This document shows, piece after piece, positions 1-6,356 of a stretch of 8,021 nt of DNA (position 1 is its first letter; each line of letters opens with the position of its first letter). Under the pieces are notes generated by a model, which worked only from the letters and a program-made list of their open reading frames with translations, was not told where the DNA came from and made no database searches. The position numbers were made by a program, and so were the translations under genes. The DNA lies in contig CAMPGU010000190.1 of assembly GCA_946885645.1 (NCBI GenBank), forward strand, positions 1-8,021, written 5' to 3'. This stretch comes from an uncultured Haloferula sp. Its GTDB lineage: Bacteria > Verrucomicrobiota > Verrucomicrobiae > Verrucomicrobiales > Akkermansiaceae.

Positions 1-13
1 CCCTAATTCGATC

Positions 14-658
14 ATGGCCGACAAGAAGCAACCCGCGAAGAAGGCGGCCTCCGCCAAGCCGGAGAAAAAACCCGCCGCGAAGCCTGCCCCGAAGGCCGAA
101 GCTAAAAAACCCGCCGCCGCGCCGAAGTCCAAGCCGGAGCCCGAGGAGGAAAAGGCCCCCGCTCCCGCCCCTGCCGCCGCCGGACCGGTGAAAGTGAGCG
201 GTTTCGTGCTGAAGCAGCGCCAGCGCCTGCTGGACCTGCGGGACGAGCTGGTGGATGCCATGTCCGGGATGACCGGAGAGATCCGGAATGCCCCGGAAGG
301 CAGCGAGGCTTCCGGCAGCGGGATGCACCAGGGCGACGCCGGTAGCGATGCCTACGACCGGGACTTCGCCCTCAGCGTGCTGGCCAAGGAACAGGACGCC
401 CTTTACGAAATCGAGCAGGCGCTCCGCCGGATCGACCGCGGTGCCTACGGCATCTGCGAGATGTCCGGCAAGGCGATCCCGCAGGCCCGTCTCGAGGCGA
501 TTCCCTTCGCCCGCCTGACCGTGGAATGCCAGGCCCAGTGGGAAAAGGAATACGGCAACCGCCGCTTCCGCCCGTCCAATGAAGTCGGCTTCGCCGGCGG
601 TCACTATCAGGACGACGAAGATTCGGAAACGGTTTCCCTTGACGAGGACGACGATTGA
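14..658 (+). CDS. TraR/DksA-family regulator with KAP-rich N-terminal extension and degenerate zinc finger
   Basis: 214 aa. DksA-type proteins bind in the secondary channel of RNA polymerase and modulate initiation, often with ppGpp. Residues 1-57 are a low-complexity Lys/Ala/Pro tract, 65-140 a probable coiled-coil segment with an acidic stretch (D108, D112, D115, D117) like the DksA tip, and 144-173 the C-terminal finger. The C4 finger is degraded: C148 and C172 remain, but the other two positions read S151 and T169, so a normal zinc site is unlikely. The last 17 residues are strongly acidic. The fold comes from the motif GAYGIC...IPQARLEAIPFARL, typical of the family. The ATG at 14 is the first start in the window; the frame stays open to the edge, so a slightly earlier start cannot be excluded. 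No Shine-Dalgarno is visible. rpmG follows after 29 nt, so the three genes up to rpsR probably form an operon. Housekeeping DksA versus a lineage-specific paralogue cannot be decided here. Confidence 0.88.
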   Translation: MADKKQPAKKAASAKPEKKPAAKPAPKAEAKKPAAAPKSKPEPEEEKAPAPAPAAAGPVKVSGFVLKQRQRLLDLRDELVDAMSGMTGEIRNAPEGSEASGSGMHQGDAGSDAYDRDFALSVLAKEQDALYEIEQALRRIDRGAYGICEMSGKAIPQARLEAIPFARLTVECQAQWEKEYGNRRFRPSNEVGFAGGHYQDDEDSETVSLDEDDD

Positions 659-687
659 ACTAGTCTCCGCGCCCCAACTTCCCGCTC

Positions 688-861
688 ATGCCACGCGACA
701 TTATCATCATCGAATGCACGGAAGCCCGTGCGGAGGGCAAGCCTCCGTCCCGCTACGTGACCACGCGCAATAAGAAGAGCCTGCGCACTCCCGGTCGCTT
801 GGAGAAGGTGAAATTCAATCCTTCCCTGCAGCGCCGCACCGTCCACCGCGAACTCCGCTAA
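688..861 (+). CDS. rpmG: 50S ribosomal protein bL33
   Basis: 57 aa, [10 protein letters not shown] at the N-terminus, then a basic body with [10 protein letters not shown] and LRTPGRLEK, which match the bL33 family; length is as expected. bL33 sits near the E site of the large subunit. Zinc-binding bL33 has two CxxC pairs. Here only C10 survives, the partner positions being A13, N44 and L47, so this is the zinc-free (C-) form. The ATG is 29 nt after the stop of the DksA-like gene, and rpsR begins 4 nt after this stop, which points to co-transcription and coupled translation. No Shine-Dalgarno sequence precedes the ATG. Confidence 0.93.
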   Translation: MPRDIIIIECTEARAEGKPPSRYVTTRNKKSLRTPGRLEKVKFNPSLQRRTVHRELR

Positions 862-865
862 TTCC

Positions 866-1108
866 ATGTCCGAACCGAAGACCGTCGAACGCCGGATCGC
901 CTTTCGCAAGTCGAACCGCAAGATGACCACCCGCCGCCACGATATCCCGGCGGAAGGAGTCAATTACAAGAACCCGGAGCTGCTCGCGAAGTTCACTTCG
1001 GAAACCGGCAAGATCCTTCCCCGTCGTGTCACCGGCGTGTCGGCGAAGCTTCACCGCAAGATCACCCGCTCGATCAAGCGCTCCCGCGCGGTCAACCTGA
1101 TGCCCTGA
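866..1108 (+). CDS. rpsR: 30S ribosomal protein bS18
   Basis: 80 aa. bS18 binds the platform of the small subunit together with bS6. The diagnostic block is [20 protein letters not shown] (residues 34-53), followed by [20 protein letters not shown] and a short hydrophobic end, all typical of the family. There is no cysteine, so this is the zinc-free type, as in many bacteria. It starts 4 nt after rpmG and is followed 38 nt later by a strong hairpin, making it the last gene of the operon. No clear Shine-Dalgarno is present, so translation may depend on coupling to rpmG. Confidence 0.97.
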   Translation: MSEPKTVERRIAFRKSNRKMTTRRHDIPAEGVNYKNPELLAKFTSETGKILPRRVTGVSAKLHRKITRSIKRSRAVNLMP

Positions 1109-1146
1109 GCGGGCGGCAGGAGCGGGGTCGATACCCATAGCTTTAC

Positions 1147-1179
1147 CGGAAGCCTGCCCGTTTACCGGGCGGGCTTCCG
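1147..1179 (+). terminator. Rho-independent-type terminator after rpsR
   Basis: A 14-bp stem pairs 1147-1160 with 1166-1179, with one G-U pair and a 5-nt loop (tttac). It is followed by tcgttt, a short and imperfect T tract. It lies 38 nt after the rpsR stop and 18 nt before the folE2 start, so it probably ends the DksA-like/rpmG/rpsR transcript. Because it sits so close to folE2, folE2 needs either read-through or a promoter overlapping this hairpin; I see no convincing promoter. Confidence 0.8.
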
Positions 1180-1197
1180 TCGTTTCAAAGAACGGCG

Positions 1198-1977
1198 ATG
1201 AAGGAACTCAAGGACACCCAGAACGAGCGGGACGACCGGAACCTGGCGATCGATCGCGTGGGCGTGAAGGGTCTGCGCTTTCCGGTGGAAGTCAGCGACA
1301 AGGGCGGCACCAAGCAGCGCACGGTGGCGATGGTGGCGCTGGCGGTAGATCTGCCGCACCACTACAAGGGCACGCACATGAGCCGCTTCGTGGAGGTGCT
1401 GAATTCCCACGGTTCCTGTCTGGACGTGCGTTCGATGGCGAACCTGCCGCGGGAGCTGCTGAAGCGGCTGGACGCGCGGAAGGCGCACGTGGAATTCCAG
1501 TTCCCCTTCTTCCGTTCGAAACCCGCGCCAGTCACGGGCCGCGCCGGTCTGATGGATTACGAGGTCCGCTTCGAGGTGGAGGCGGAGAAGGACGGTCCGC
1601 TGGATTTCGTGCTGACGGTGATGGTCCCGGTGGCGACGCTTTGCCCTTGCTCGAAACAGATCAGCGACCGGGGTGCTCACAATCAGCGTGGAGTGGTGAC
1701 CTACTCCGTGCGCTGCAAGGAGCCGGTGTGGATCGAGGATCTGGTGGAACTCGTGGAGCGCTCGGCGAGCTGTGAGCTCTACAGCTTGCTCAAGCGGCCG
1801 GATGAGAAGGCGGTGACGGAGCGGGCCTACGACAACCCGGTCTTCGTGGAGGACCTGGTGAGGAACGTGGCGTCGCGGTCCAACGCGCACGAGGATATCA
1901 TGTGGTATAAGGTGGAAGCGGAGAATTTCGAGTCGATCCACAATCACAACGCGTATGCGGTGATTGAGAAGGCGTGA
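1198..1977 (+). CDS. folE2: GTP cyclohydrolase IB (FolE2)
   Basis: 259 aa, normal length for the family. FolE2 converts GTP to 7,8-dihydroneopterin triphosphate, the first step of folate synthesis and a source for queuosine-type bases. It replaces the zinc enzyme FolE and can use other metals. Visible signatures are AIDRVGVKGLRFPV (residues 17-30), the active-site block TLCPCSKQIS then GAHNQRG (147-165), SCELYSLLKRPDEK (191-204) and the C-terminal ESIHNHNAYA (245-254). By spacing, C149, H161, E203 and H248 align with conserved metal or catalytic positions of the Neisseria enzyme (from memory of that family). The ATG at 1198 gives the usual short N-terminus; there is only a weak purine stretch before it (aaagaa). 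The gene follows the rpsR terminator closely and is probably its own unit or expressed by read-through. Confidence 0.97.
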   Translation: MKELKDTQNERDDRNLAIDRVGVKGLRFPVEVSDKGGTKQRTVAMVALAVDLPHHYKGTHMSRFVEVLNSHGSCLDVRSMANLPRELLKRLDARKAHVEFQFPFFRSKPAPVTGRAGLMDYEVRFEVEAEKDGPLDFVLTVMVPVATLCPCSKQISDRGAHNQRGVVTYSVRCKEPVWIEDLVELVERSASCELYSLLKRPDEKAVTERAYDNPVFVEDLVRNVASRSNAHEDIMWYKVEAENFESIHNHNAYAVIEKA

Positions 1978-2060
1978 TAGGGGAAGGGTAAGCTCCGTCG
2001 CCCTTAAGGGAATGGCTGGTGCGGCCGTCATGCTGCATCGAGATGATCGTGCGGTGGCTC

Positions 2061-2155
2061 CCATGTCCCGAGCGGACCTCGGAACAAAGCCCAAGGTTGC
2101 GCGGGACGCGCTACCTTGGGTAGATGTTAGGGCGAATCCAACGCCGAAGGTGTTG
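2061..2155. repeat. Left three-hairpin REP-like module
   Basis: Three hairpins in a row. The first is ccgag/ctcgg (2068-2072 with 2078-2082). Then a 7-nt link, aacaaag. The core hairpin pairs 2090-2097 with 2113-2120 (cccaaggt/accttggg), has a T-T mismatch, then gcgcg/cgcgc closing a gga loop. After 18 nt comes caacgcc-gaa-ggtgttg (2139-2155). The outer bases are ccatgtccc. Read on the opposite strand, the right module at 2658-2751 has the same hairpins, spacing, link and outer bases, so the two form a long inverted repeat around the transposase gene. The core GC hairpin with an internal mismatch is typical of REP elements served by RAYT transposases. Confidence 0.85.
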
Positions 2156-2184
2156 TGGCCCGATTGCTTTCTTTGACCCCTCCG

Positions 2185-2640
2185 ATGTCGCAATCTCTCT
2201 CAGCCGTTTATGTCCATGCGATCTTCTCGACGAAGGGCAGGACGCCTTTCCTGCGGGATGTGGAGATGCGCTCGGAGCTCCACGCCTACCTGGCGGGGAT
2301 TTCCCACAGGCTGGATAGCCCGATGATCCTTGCAGGCGGGGTGGAGGATCATGTGCATCTTTTGGCCAGGCAGTCGCGGACGCTTTCTCAAGCGGATTGG
2401 GTGAAGGAGGTGAAGCGGGCTTCGACGGTTTGGCTCAAGGAACACCATGCGGGGTTCAGGGATTTCGCATGGCAGGCGGGATATGGGATTTTTTCGGTGA
2501 GTCCTTCGAATCTGGGGGCGGTGGAGAAATATGTCGCCAATCAGGAGGAACATCACCGGAGGAAGAGTTTCCAAGAGGAGTTTCGCGCGATGTTGAAGAA
2601 GCACCGGGTTGATTGGGATGAAAGATACGTGTGGGATTGA
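2185..2640 (+). CDS. REP-associated tyrosine transposase (IS200/IS605-like, Y1 HUH)
   Basis: 151 aa from the ATG at 2185. Single-strand DNA transposases of this superfamily cut at hairpins through a catalytic tyrosine. The start MSQSLSAVYVHAIFSTKGRT and the end DERYVWD are typical of the Y1-transposase family. The HUH motif is H56-V57-H58 in GGVEDHVHLL, and the likely catalytic tyrosine is Y116 in EKYVANQEEHH, so both key elements are intact. A GTG at 2155 would add ten residues, but it lies on the last base of the left hairpin module and the extension does not look like family sequence, so the ATG is preferred. No Shine-Dalgarno is seen. The flanking inverted hairpin modules identify it as a probable RAYT rather than an ordinary IS200 element; the subgroup cannot be settled here. 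Confidence 0.93.
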   Translation: MSQSLSAVYVHAIFSTKGRTPFLRDVEMRSELHAYLAGISHRLDSPMILAGGVEDHVHLLARQSRTLSQADWVKEVKRASTVWLKEHHAGFRDFAWQAGYGIFSVSPSNLGAVEKYVANQEEHHRRKSFQEEFRAMLKKHRVDWDERYVWD

Positions 2641-2657
2641 TCCGCCGTGAATGTGCA

Positions 2658-2751
2658 CAACCCCTACGGGGTTGGTGGGGTCGTGGTCCGGGACCCAGGG
2701 TAGCGCTTCGCGCAACGCTGGGCTTTGTTGCGATGTCCCGTTGGGACATGG
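2658..2751. repeat. Right three-hairpin REP-like module (inverted)
   Basis: This is the mirror of the left module. The inner hairpin caacccc-tac-ggggttg is perfect (2658-2674). After 19 nt the core hairpin spans 2694-2722: cccag/ctggg, a G-G mismatch, gt/ac, an A-A mismatch, then gcgc/gcgc with a ttc loop. The link ctttgtt (2723-2729) is the exact complement of the left link. The outer hairpin atgtccc-gtt-gggacat is perfect (2733-2749). Several differences from the left copy are compensated across stems, which suggests that structure is kept rather than sequence. Its outer end overlaps the first unit of the tandem array. Confidence 0.85.
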
Positions 2752-2910
2752 AGCAGATGGGACATGGAGCAGATGGGACATGGAGCAGATGGGACCCGGT
2801 GGATGGGACCCGGTGGATGGGACCCGGTGGATGGAACCGGTGGATGGAACCGGTGGATGGAACCGGTGGATGGAACCGGTGGATGGACTTGGTGGATGGA
2901 CCCGGTGGAT
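2743..2910. repeat. 168-bp tandem array with stepwise period 16, 14, 13
   Basis: Three units of gggacatggagcagat (16 nt: 2743, 2759, 2775), three of gggacccggtggat (14 nt: 2791, 2805, 2819), four of ggaaccggtggat (13 nt: 2833, 2846, 2859, 2872) and two 13-nt variants (2885, 2898), after which the pattern decays into gggcttgggcagg. Within each block the copies are identical, which indicates recent slippage. The first nine bases of the first unit are the outer end of the right REP-like module. Every unit ends in gat and starts with gg, so the blocks are related. The plus strand is rich in GG runs. The array is likely variable in length between strains. Confidence 0.95.
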
Positions 2911-3014
2911 GGGCTTGGGCAGGCGCTCGCTTATTTCTGGCCGGTCATTGAGCCCGCCGGGGTTATTCACAATCAGCGGAGATTTCCGCGGTTGCTCTTG
3001 CAATTTTCCACCGC

Positions 3015-3044
3015 TTGCCATGGCGGATTCGAGGGCGGTAAACT
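3015..3044 (+). promoter_or_regulatory. Possible sigma-70-type promoter of tex
   Basis: TTGCCA (3015-3020) and TAAACT (3039-3044) are separated by 18 nt and match the consensus at 5 of 6 and 4 of 6 positions. Transcription would begin only a few bases before the tex ATG at 3057, giving an almost leaderless mRNA. This fits the absence of a Shine-Dalgarno sequence, but such matches arise by chance, so confidence is low. Confidence 0.25.
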
Positions 3045-3056
3045 GACCGTCCGACC

Positions 3057-5384
3057 ATGAGTGACGTTCCGAACGAAGCAGCCGCCCAGCACATCGCCAC
3101 GATTTCCAAGGAGCTTGGAATTTCCGCCACGTCCGCGGCGGCGACGGCAAAGCTCCTCGCGGAGGGTGCGACGGTGCCCTTCATTTCCCGCTACCGGAAG
3201 GAGGCCACGGGCTCGCTGGATGAGGTGCAGATCCAGGCGGTGCGCGACCGGATGGTGCAGCTTGCCGAGCTGGATGGCCGCCGCGTTTCGATCATCAAGT
3301 CGCTGGAAGAGCGGAGCCTGCTCACGCCGGAGCTGAAGAAGAAGATCGAGGCCGCCGGCACGATGACCGTGCTGGAGGATATCTTTGCGCCCTTCCGTCC
3401 GAAGCGGCAGACCCGTGCGACCAAGGCGAAGGAAAAGGGGCTGGAGCCGCTTGCCGATTGGTTGCTGGCGAATCAAGGGGCCGATCCGGCCGAGGAGGCT
3501 GCGAAGTTCGTCAATGCCGATACGGAAACGGATGCCGAGAAGAAGGTCGCCGATGCGAACGACGCGCTGGCCGGCGCCCGCGACATCATCGCGGAGCGGG
3601 TAGCGGATGATGCCGCGTTGCGCGGCCGCGTGCGAAAGATTTACGAAGAAGAAGCGATGGTCGTGTCCAAGGTGATGTACGGGAAGGACACCGATCCCGA
3701 AGCCGCGAAATTCCGCGACTACTTCGAGTGGAGCGAGCCGTTCAAATCGATCCCGTCCCACCGCATGCTGGCGATCCGCCGCGGGGAGAAGGAGAGCTTC
3801 CTGATCATGCGGATCGAGGTGCCGCTGGAGCGCGTGAGCCGCCTGGCGGAGCCGGAGTGGGTGACGGGTCGCGGCCCTGCGGCGGAGCAGGTGAGGCTGG
3901 CCGTGGAAGACGGCTGCAAGCGCCTGCTGATGCCCTCGATGGAAACGGAGATGCGTCTGGCCGGGAAGAAAGCCGCGGATGAGACCGCGATACGGGTCTT
4001 CGCCGATAACTTCCGCGAACTGCTGCTGGCCTCACCGCTCGGCCGCAAGCGTACCCTCGCGATCGATCCCGCTTTCCGCACCGGCTGCAAGACCGTGGTG
4101 CTGGATGCCCAAGGGGCGTTGCTGCATCACACGGTGCTCTATGCGACCGCCGGGTCCAACAGCCAGCTCTACGAGGCGGCGGTGGAGCTGACCACCCTGG
4201 CGACGAAGTACAAGATCGAGGCGATCGCCATCGGCAACGGGACCGCCAGCCGCGAGACCGAGACTTTTGTCCGGAAGCTCAAGCTGCCGTCTTCGATCCC
4301 GGTGATCATGGTGAACGAGTCCGGAGCGTCGGTTTATTCCGCCTCGGAAGTCGCGCGCGAGGAGTTCCAGACGCAAGATGTCACGGTGCGCGGTGCGGTG
4401 AGCATCGGCCGCCGCCTGATGGACCCGCTCGCGGAGCTCGTGAAGATCGATCCGAAGGCGATCGGGGTTGGCCAGTATCAGCACGATGTCGATCAACGGG
4501 CGCTGAAAGCCAGCCTCGACGACACCGTGACCAGTTCGGTGAATGCCGTGGGGGTGGAATTGAATACGGCATCGAAGCAATTGCTGGCGTACGTTTCCGG
4601 CCTGAATGCAACGCTTGCAGAGAATATCGTCGCCTTCCGCACGGAGCACGGCGGCTTCAGCTCGCGGGAGGAGCTGAAGAAGGTGCCGCGGCTCGGGGAG
4701 AAAGCCTACGAACAGGCGGCGGGCTTCCTGCGCATCCGGGACAGCAAGCACCCGCTCGATGCCTCGGCCGTGCACCCGGAGCGCTATCCCCTGGTCGAGC
4801 GCATGGCGGCCGATGTCGGCTGCGAGGTGGCCGACCTGATGACCAACGAGGCGCTGCGCAAGAAGATCGACCTCAAGAAGTATGTCGATGGCGACGTGGG
4901 TCTGCCGACGCTGCAAGACATCCTCTCCGAGCTGGCGAAGCCCGGCCGCGATCCGCGCAAGCAATTCGAACTCTTCTCCTTCGCGGAAGGGATCGAGAAG
5001 CCTTCGGATCTCAAGGCGGGGATGAAGCTGCCGGGGATCGTCACGAATGTCGCGGCCTTCGGTGCCTTCGTCGATGTGGGCGTGCACCAGGACGGGCTCG
5101 TGCACGTCAGCCAATTGGCCGACCACTTCATCCGCGACGCCAGCGAGGTGGTGAAGGTCGGCCAGAAGGTGACGGTGACGGTGATGGAGGTGGATCTCCC
5201 GCGGAACCGGATTTCCCTCTCGATGAAATCGAAGCCGGACCTGGAGCCGCGGCGTGCGCCCGCGGGCGGCGGAGACCATCGCGACCGCAACCCGCGCCCC
5301 GAGCGCCGCGACTCACGCCCGCAGCAAGGCGGGGGAAATAACGACTGGTTCAGCCAGGCCTTGAACCAGGCGAAGAAAAAGTAG
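3057..5384 (+). CDS. tex: Tex-family RNA-binding transcription accessory protein
   Basis: 775 aa, the full family length. Tex is a cytoplasmic nucleic-acid-binding protein related to eukaryotic Spt6 and linked to transcription and RNA turnover. The N-terminal helical Tex domain carries ATVPFISRYRKEATGSLDEV (residues 38-57). The YqgF/RNase H-like domain begins near 333 with LAIDPAFRTGCK and includes IAIGNGTASRETE near 397. Helix-hairpin-helix motifs lie around 515-560 (LAENIVAFR, GGFSSREELKKVPRLGEKAY). The S1 domain spans about 655-724 (GIVTNVAAFGAFVDVGVHQD, DGLVHVSQL, RISLSMK). Residues 725-775 form a Gly/Arg/Pro-rich, probably disordered tail ending NQAKKK. The ATG at 3057 gives the canonical N-terminus, with no Shine-Dalgarno before it. 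The gene stands alone, with the repeat region upstream and a convergent gene downstream. Confidence 0.97.
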   Translation: MSDVPNEAAAQHIATISKELGISATSAAATAKLLAEGATVPFISRYRKEATGSLDEVQIQAVRDRMVQLAELDGRRVSIIKSLEERSLLTPELKKKIEAAGTMTVLEDIFAPFRPKRQTRATKAKEKGLEPLADWLLANQGADPAEEAAKFVNADTETDAEKKVADANDALAGARDIIAERVADDAALRGRVRKIYEEEAMVVSKVMYGKDTDPEAAKFRDYFEWSEPFKSIPSHRMLAIRRGEKESFLIMRIEVPLERVSRLAEPEWVTGRGPAAEQVRLAVEDGCKRLLMPSMETEMRLAGKKAADETAIRVFADNFRELLLASPLGRKRTLAIDPAFRTGCKTVVLDAQGALLHHTVLYATAGSNSQLYEAAVELTTLATKYKIEAIAIGNGTASRETETFVRKLKLPSSIPVIMVNESGASVYSASEVAREEFQTQDVTVRGAVSIGRRLMDPLAELVKIDPKAIGVGQYQHDVDQRALKASLDDTVTSSVNAVGVELNTASKQLLAYVSGLNATLAENIVAFRTEHGGFSSREELKKVPRLGEKAYEQAAGFLRIRDSKHPLDASAVHPERYPLVERMAADVGCEVADLMTNEALRKKIDLKKYVDGDVGLPTLQDILSELAKPGRDPRKQFELFSFAEGIEKPSDLKAGMKLPGIVTNVAAFGAFVDVGVHQDGLVHVSQLADHFIRDASEVVKVGQKVTVTVMEVDLPRNRISLSMKSKPDLEPRRAPAGGGDHRDRNPRPERRDSRPQQGGGNNDWFSQALNQAKKK

Positions 5385-5393
5385 GAAAAGGAA

Positions 5394-5417
5394 AGGCGCG
5401 GCCAAGTGGCCGCGCCT
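5394..5417. terminator. Shared hairpin terminator between convergent genes
   Basis: A perfect 10-bp stem, aggcgcggcc with ggccgcgcct, closes a 4-nt loop 9 nt after the tex stop. On the plus strand no T tract follows (cgccgg). On the minus strand the hairpin is followed by ttccttttcc, so it suits intrinsic termination of the DUF1080 gene better. It probably blocks read-through in both directions. Confidence 0.7.
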
Positions 5418-5448
5418 CGCCGGAAAACGGTGCTGCAGGGTCCCCGAG

Positions 5449-6219
5449 CTATTCCTTGAGCTCCATCACTTCGATATTCCGGAATTCCACCGGGTGGCTC
5501 TCGGATTGCAGGCTGATGTAGCCCTCCGTGAGGTCGTTGTTGCCCTGGATCTCGATCAGCGGCTTCGCATTGGCATCGCCCTCATCGAGCTTCAGGTCGG
5601 TGTATTGCATCACTTCCTGGCCGTTGATCAGGTGCTTCACCAGCTTGCCGCCGCGTACCTCCGCCTCGGCCTTGACCCATTCGCCGAGCGGCAGGGTAGG
5701 GAACTTCGTGGTCATGCAGTGGGTCTTGTTCACCTTGCCATCCAAGGTGATGTAGGTGCCCGGGGTGCAGAGATTGCCGGTGGTCTTCACGCTGTTACCC
5801 TTGCCCAGCAACTGGAACTCGAGCGAGCAGGGGAAGTCCTGATCCTTGCCCATCGTCTTGGGATCCTGCGAGTGAAGCATGATCCCGGAGTTCTGGGTCG
5901 CCCAGCCGGGGCCGCCCTTCACCTGATCGCCGGTGAAGCGGTATTCGAGGCGGATGCGGTAGTTCGAAAGCTTCGTCTTGTGGAAAAGGTGGCCGTAGGC
6001 GTCGCCCCAATCGGCATAATTCTCATAAGTCACCGCGATGGCGCCATCCTTCACCACAAAGGTCTTCTTCGGGTCTTCGCCCAGCGCCAGGCCGCGGATT
6101 TTCGGCGTCCAGCCGTCCAAGTCCTTTCCGTTGAAGATGGAGGTCCACTTTGCTTCCTGGGCGGCGGCGCAGGAGATAAGCAGGGCGGCGATGGCGGTGG
6201 TGCGTAGGATCGGTTTCAT
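5449..6219 (-). CDS. Exported DUF1080 protein (3-keto-disaccharide hydrolase-like)
   Basis: 256 aa from the ATG at 6219. The family (PF06439) has a concanavalin-like beta-sandwich fold, is very abundant in Planctomycetes and Verrucomicrobia, and includes enzymes that hydrolyse 3-keto-glycosides; the substrate of this one cannot be read from sequence. Residues 1-20 are a signal peptide (MKPILRTTAIAALLISCAAA). L14-I15-S16-C17 also fits a lipobox, so a lipoprotein is possible, though AAA before Q21 equally suits signal peptidase I. The domain runs from about 24 to 255, with SIFNGKDLDGW (27-37), NSGIMLHSQDP (110-120), SLEFQLLG (132-139) and GYISLQSESHPVEFRNIEV (233-251). An earlier start at 6354 is rejected because it would bury the signal peptide. 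It is convergent with tex and divergent from the next gene, with 137 nt between the starts. No Shine-Dalgarno is seen. Confidence 0.92.
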   Translation of the reverse strand: MKPILRTTAIAALLISCAAAQEAKWTSIFNGKDLDGWTPKIRGLALGEDPKKTFVVKDGAIAVTYENYADWGDAYGHLFHKTKLSNYRIRLEYRFTGDQVKGGPGWATQNSGIMLHSQDPKTMGKDQDFPCSLEFQLLGKGNSVKTTGNLCTPGTYITLDGKVNKTHCMTTKFPTLPLGEWVKAEAEVRGGKLVKHLINGQEVMQYTDLKLDEGDANAKPLIEIQGNNDLTEGYISLQSESHPVEFRNIEVMELKE

Positions 6220-6356
6220 GATCGGTGGATGAGATAACGCGGATAGCTCCAGTTTGTTGCAACCGTTTCGCCCGCGGCAAGGAGGATCGACCGCAGAGGC
6301 CGATCGGGAGAAAAGAATTCCTGAATAGGCACAGGCGGGTCTTCGTCCCACCACCG

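Larger units (their letters stand above)
2061..2751 (+). mobile_element. Compact transposase unit flanked by inverted REP-like modules
   Basis: About 690 bp. The transposase start lies 29 nt after the left module and its stop 17 nt before the right one, so almost nothing but the gene and its two modules is present. The inverted arrangement could be the ends of a mobile unit, or a RAYT gene with two REPs that are its substrates. RAYT genes in other bacteria are usually single-copy and not mobile as a whole, while the REPs spread. No target duplication can be defined because members of this superfamily do not make one. The boundaries are those of the recognisable inverted similarity. Confidence 0.65.
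2641..3056. other. Gene-free interval between the transposase gene and tex
   Basis: 416 nt without a credible gene. It holds the right REP-like module, the tandem array and, from 2911 to 3056, unique sequence leading into tex. That last part contains a small hairpin (gcgga-gatt-tccgc, 2976-2989) and a weak promoter candidate. Several frames stay open across the array only because it contains few stop triplets. Confidence 0.8.

Noticed and set aside
1984..2010. Stem aaggg/ccctt and the palindrome cccttaaggg after folE2 as a terminator.
   Set aside because: The stem has five pairs with a 12-nt loop and no T tract, which does not meet the pattern of an intrinsic terminator.
2155..2184. GTG start at 2155 for the transposase.
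   Set aside because: It overlaps the last base of the left hairpin module, and the added residues do not resemble the family N-terminus; the ATG at 2185 fits exactly.
2743..2910. Possible CRISPR array.
   Set aside because: The units are directly contiguous, with no spacers, and are only 13-16 nt long. It is a minisatellite.
2631..3060. Three overlapping open frames over the tandem array giving repeated Trp/Gly/Asp-rich peptides.
   Set aside because: All three plus frames are open because the unit has few stop triplets. Periods of 16, 14 and 13 nt shift frame from copy to copy, and there is no start signal or family resemblance, so these are not credible genes.
4032..5279. Long minus-strand open frame (415 codons) opposite tex.
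   Set aside because: It lies wholly opposite a convincing full-length tex gene. Its His/Arg/Leu-rich composition is that of an antisense shadow in GC-rich DNA. The same applies to the long frames opposite folE2 (1162-2193), the region 2200-3761, the DUF1080 gene (5494-6207) and the SHD1 gene (6875-7720).
6220..6354. Earlier start at 6354 for the DUF1080 gene, and at 6225 for the divergent gene.
   Set aside because: Both would place polar, low-quality sequence before obvious signal peptides and would make the two genes overlap head to head.
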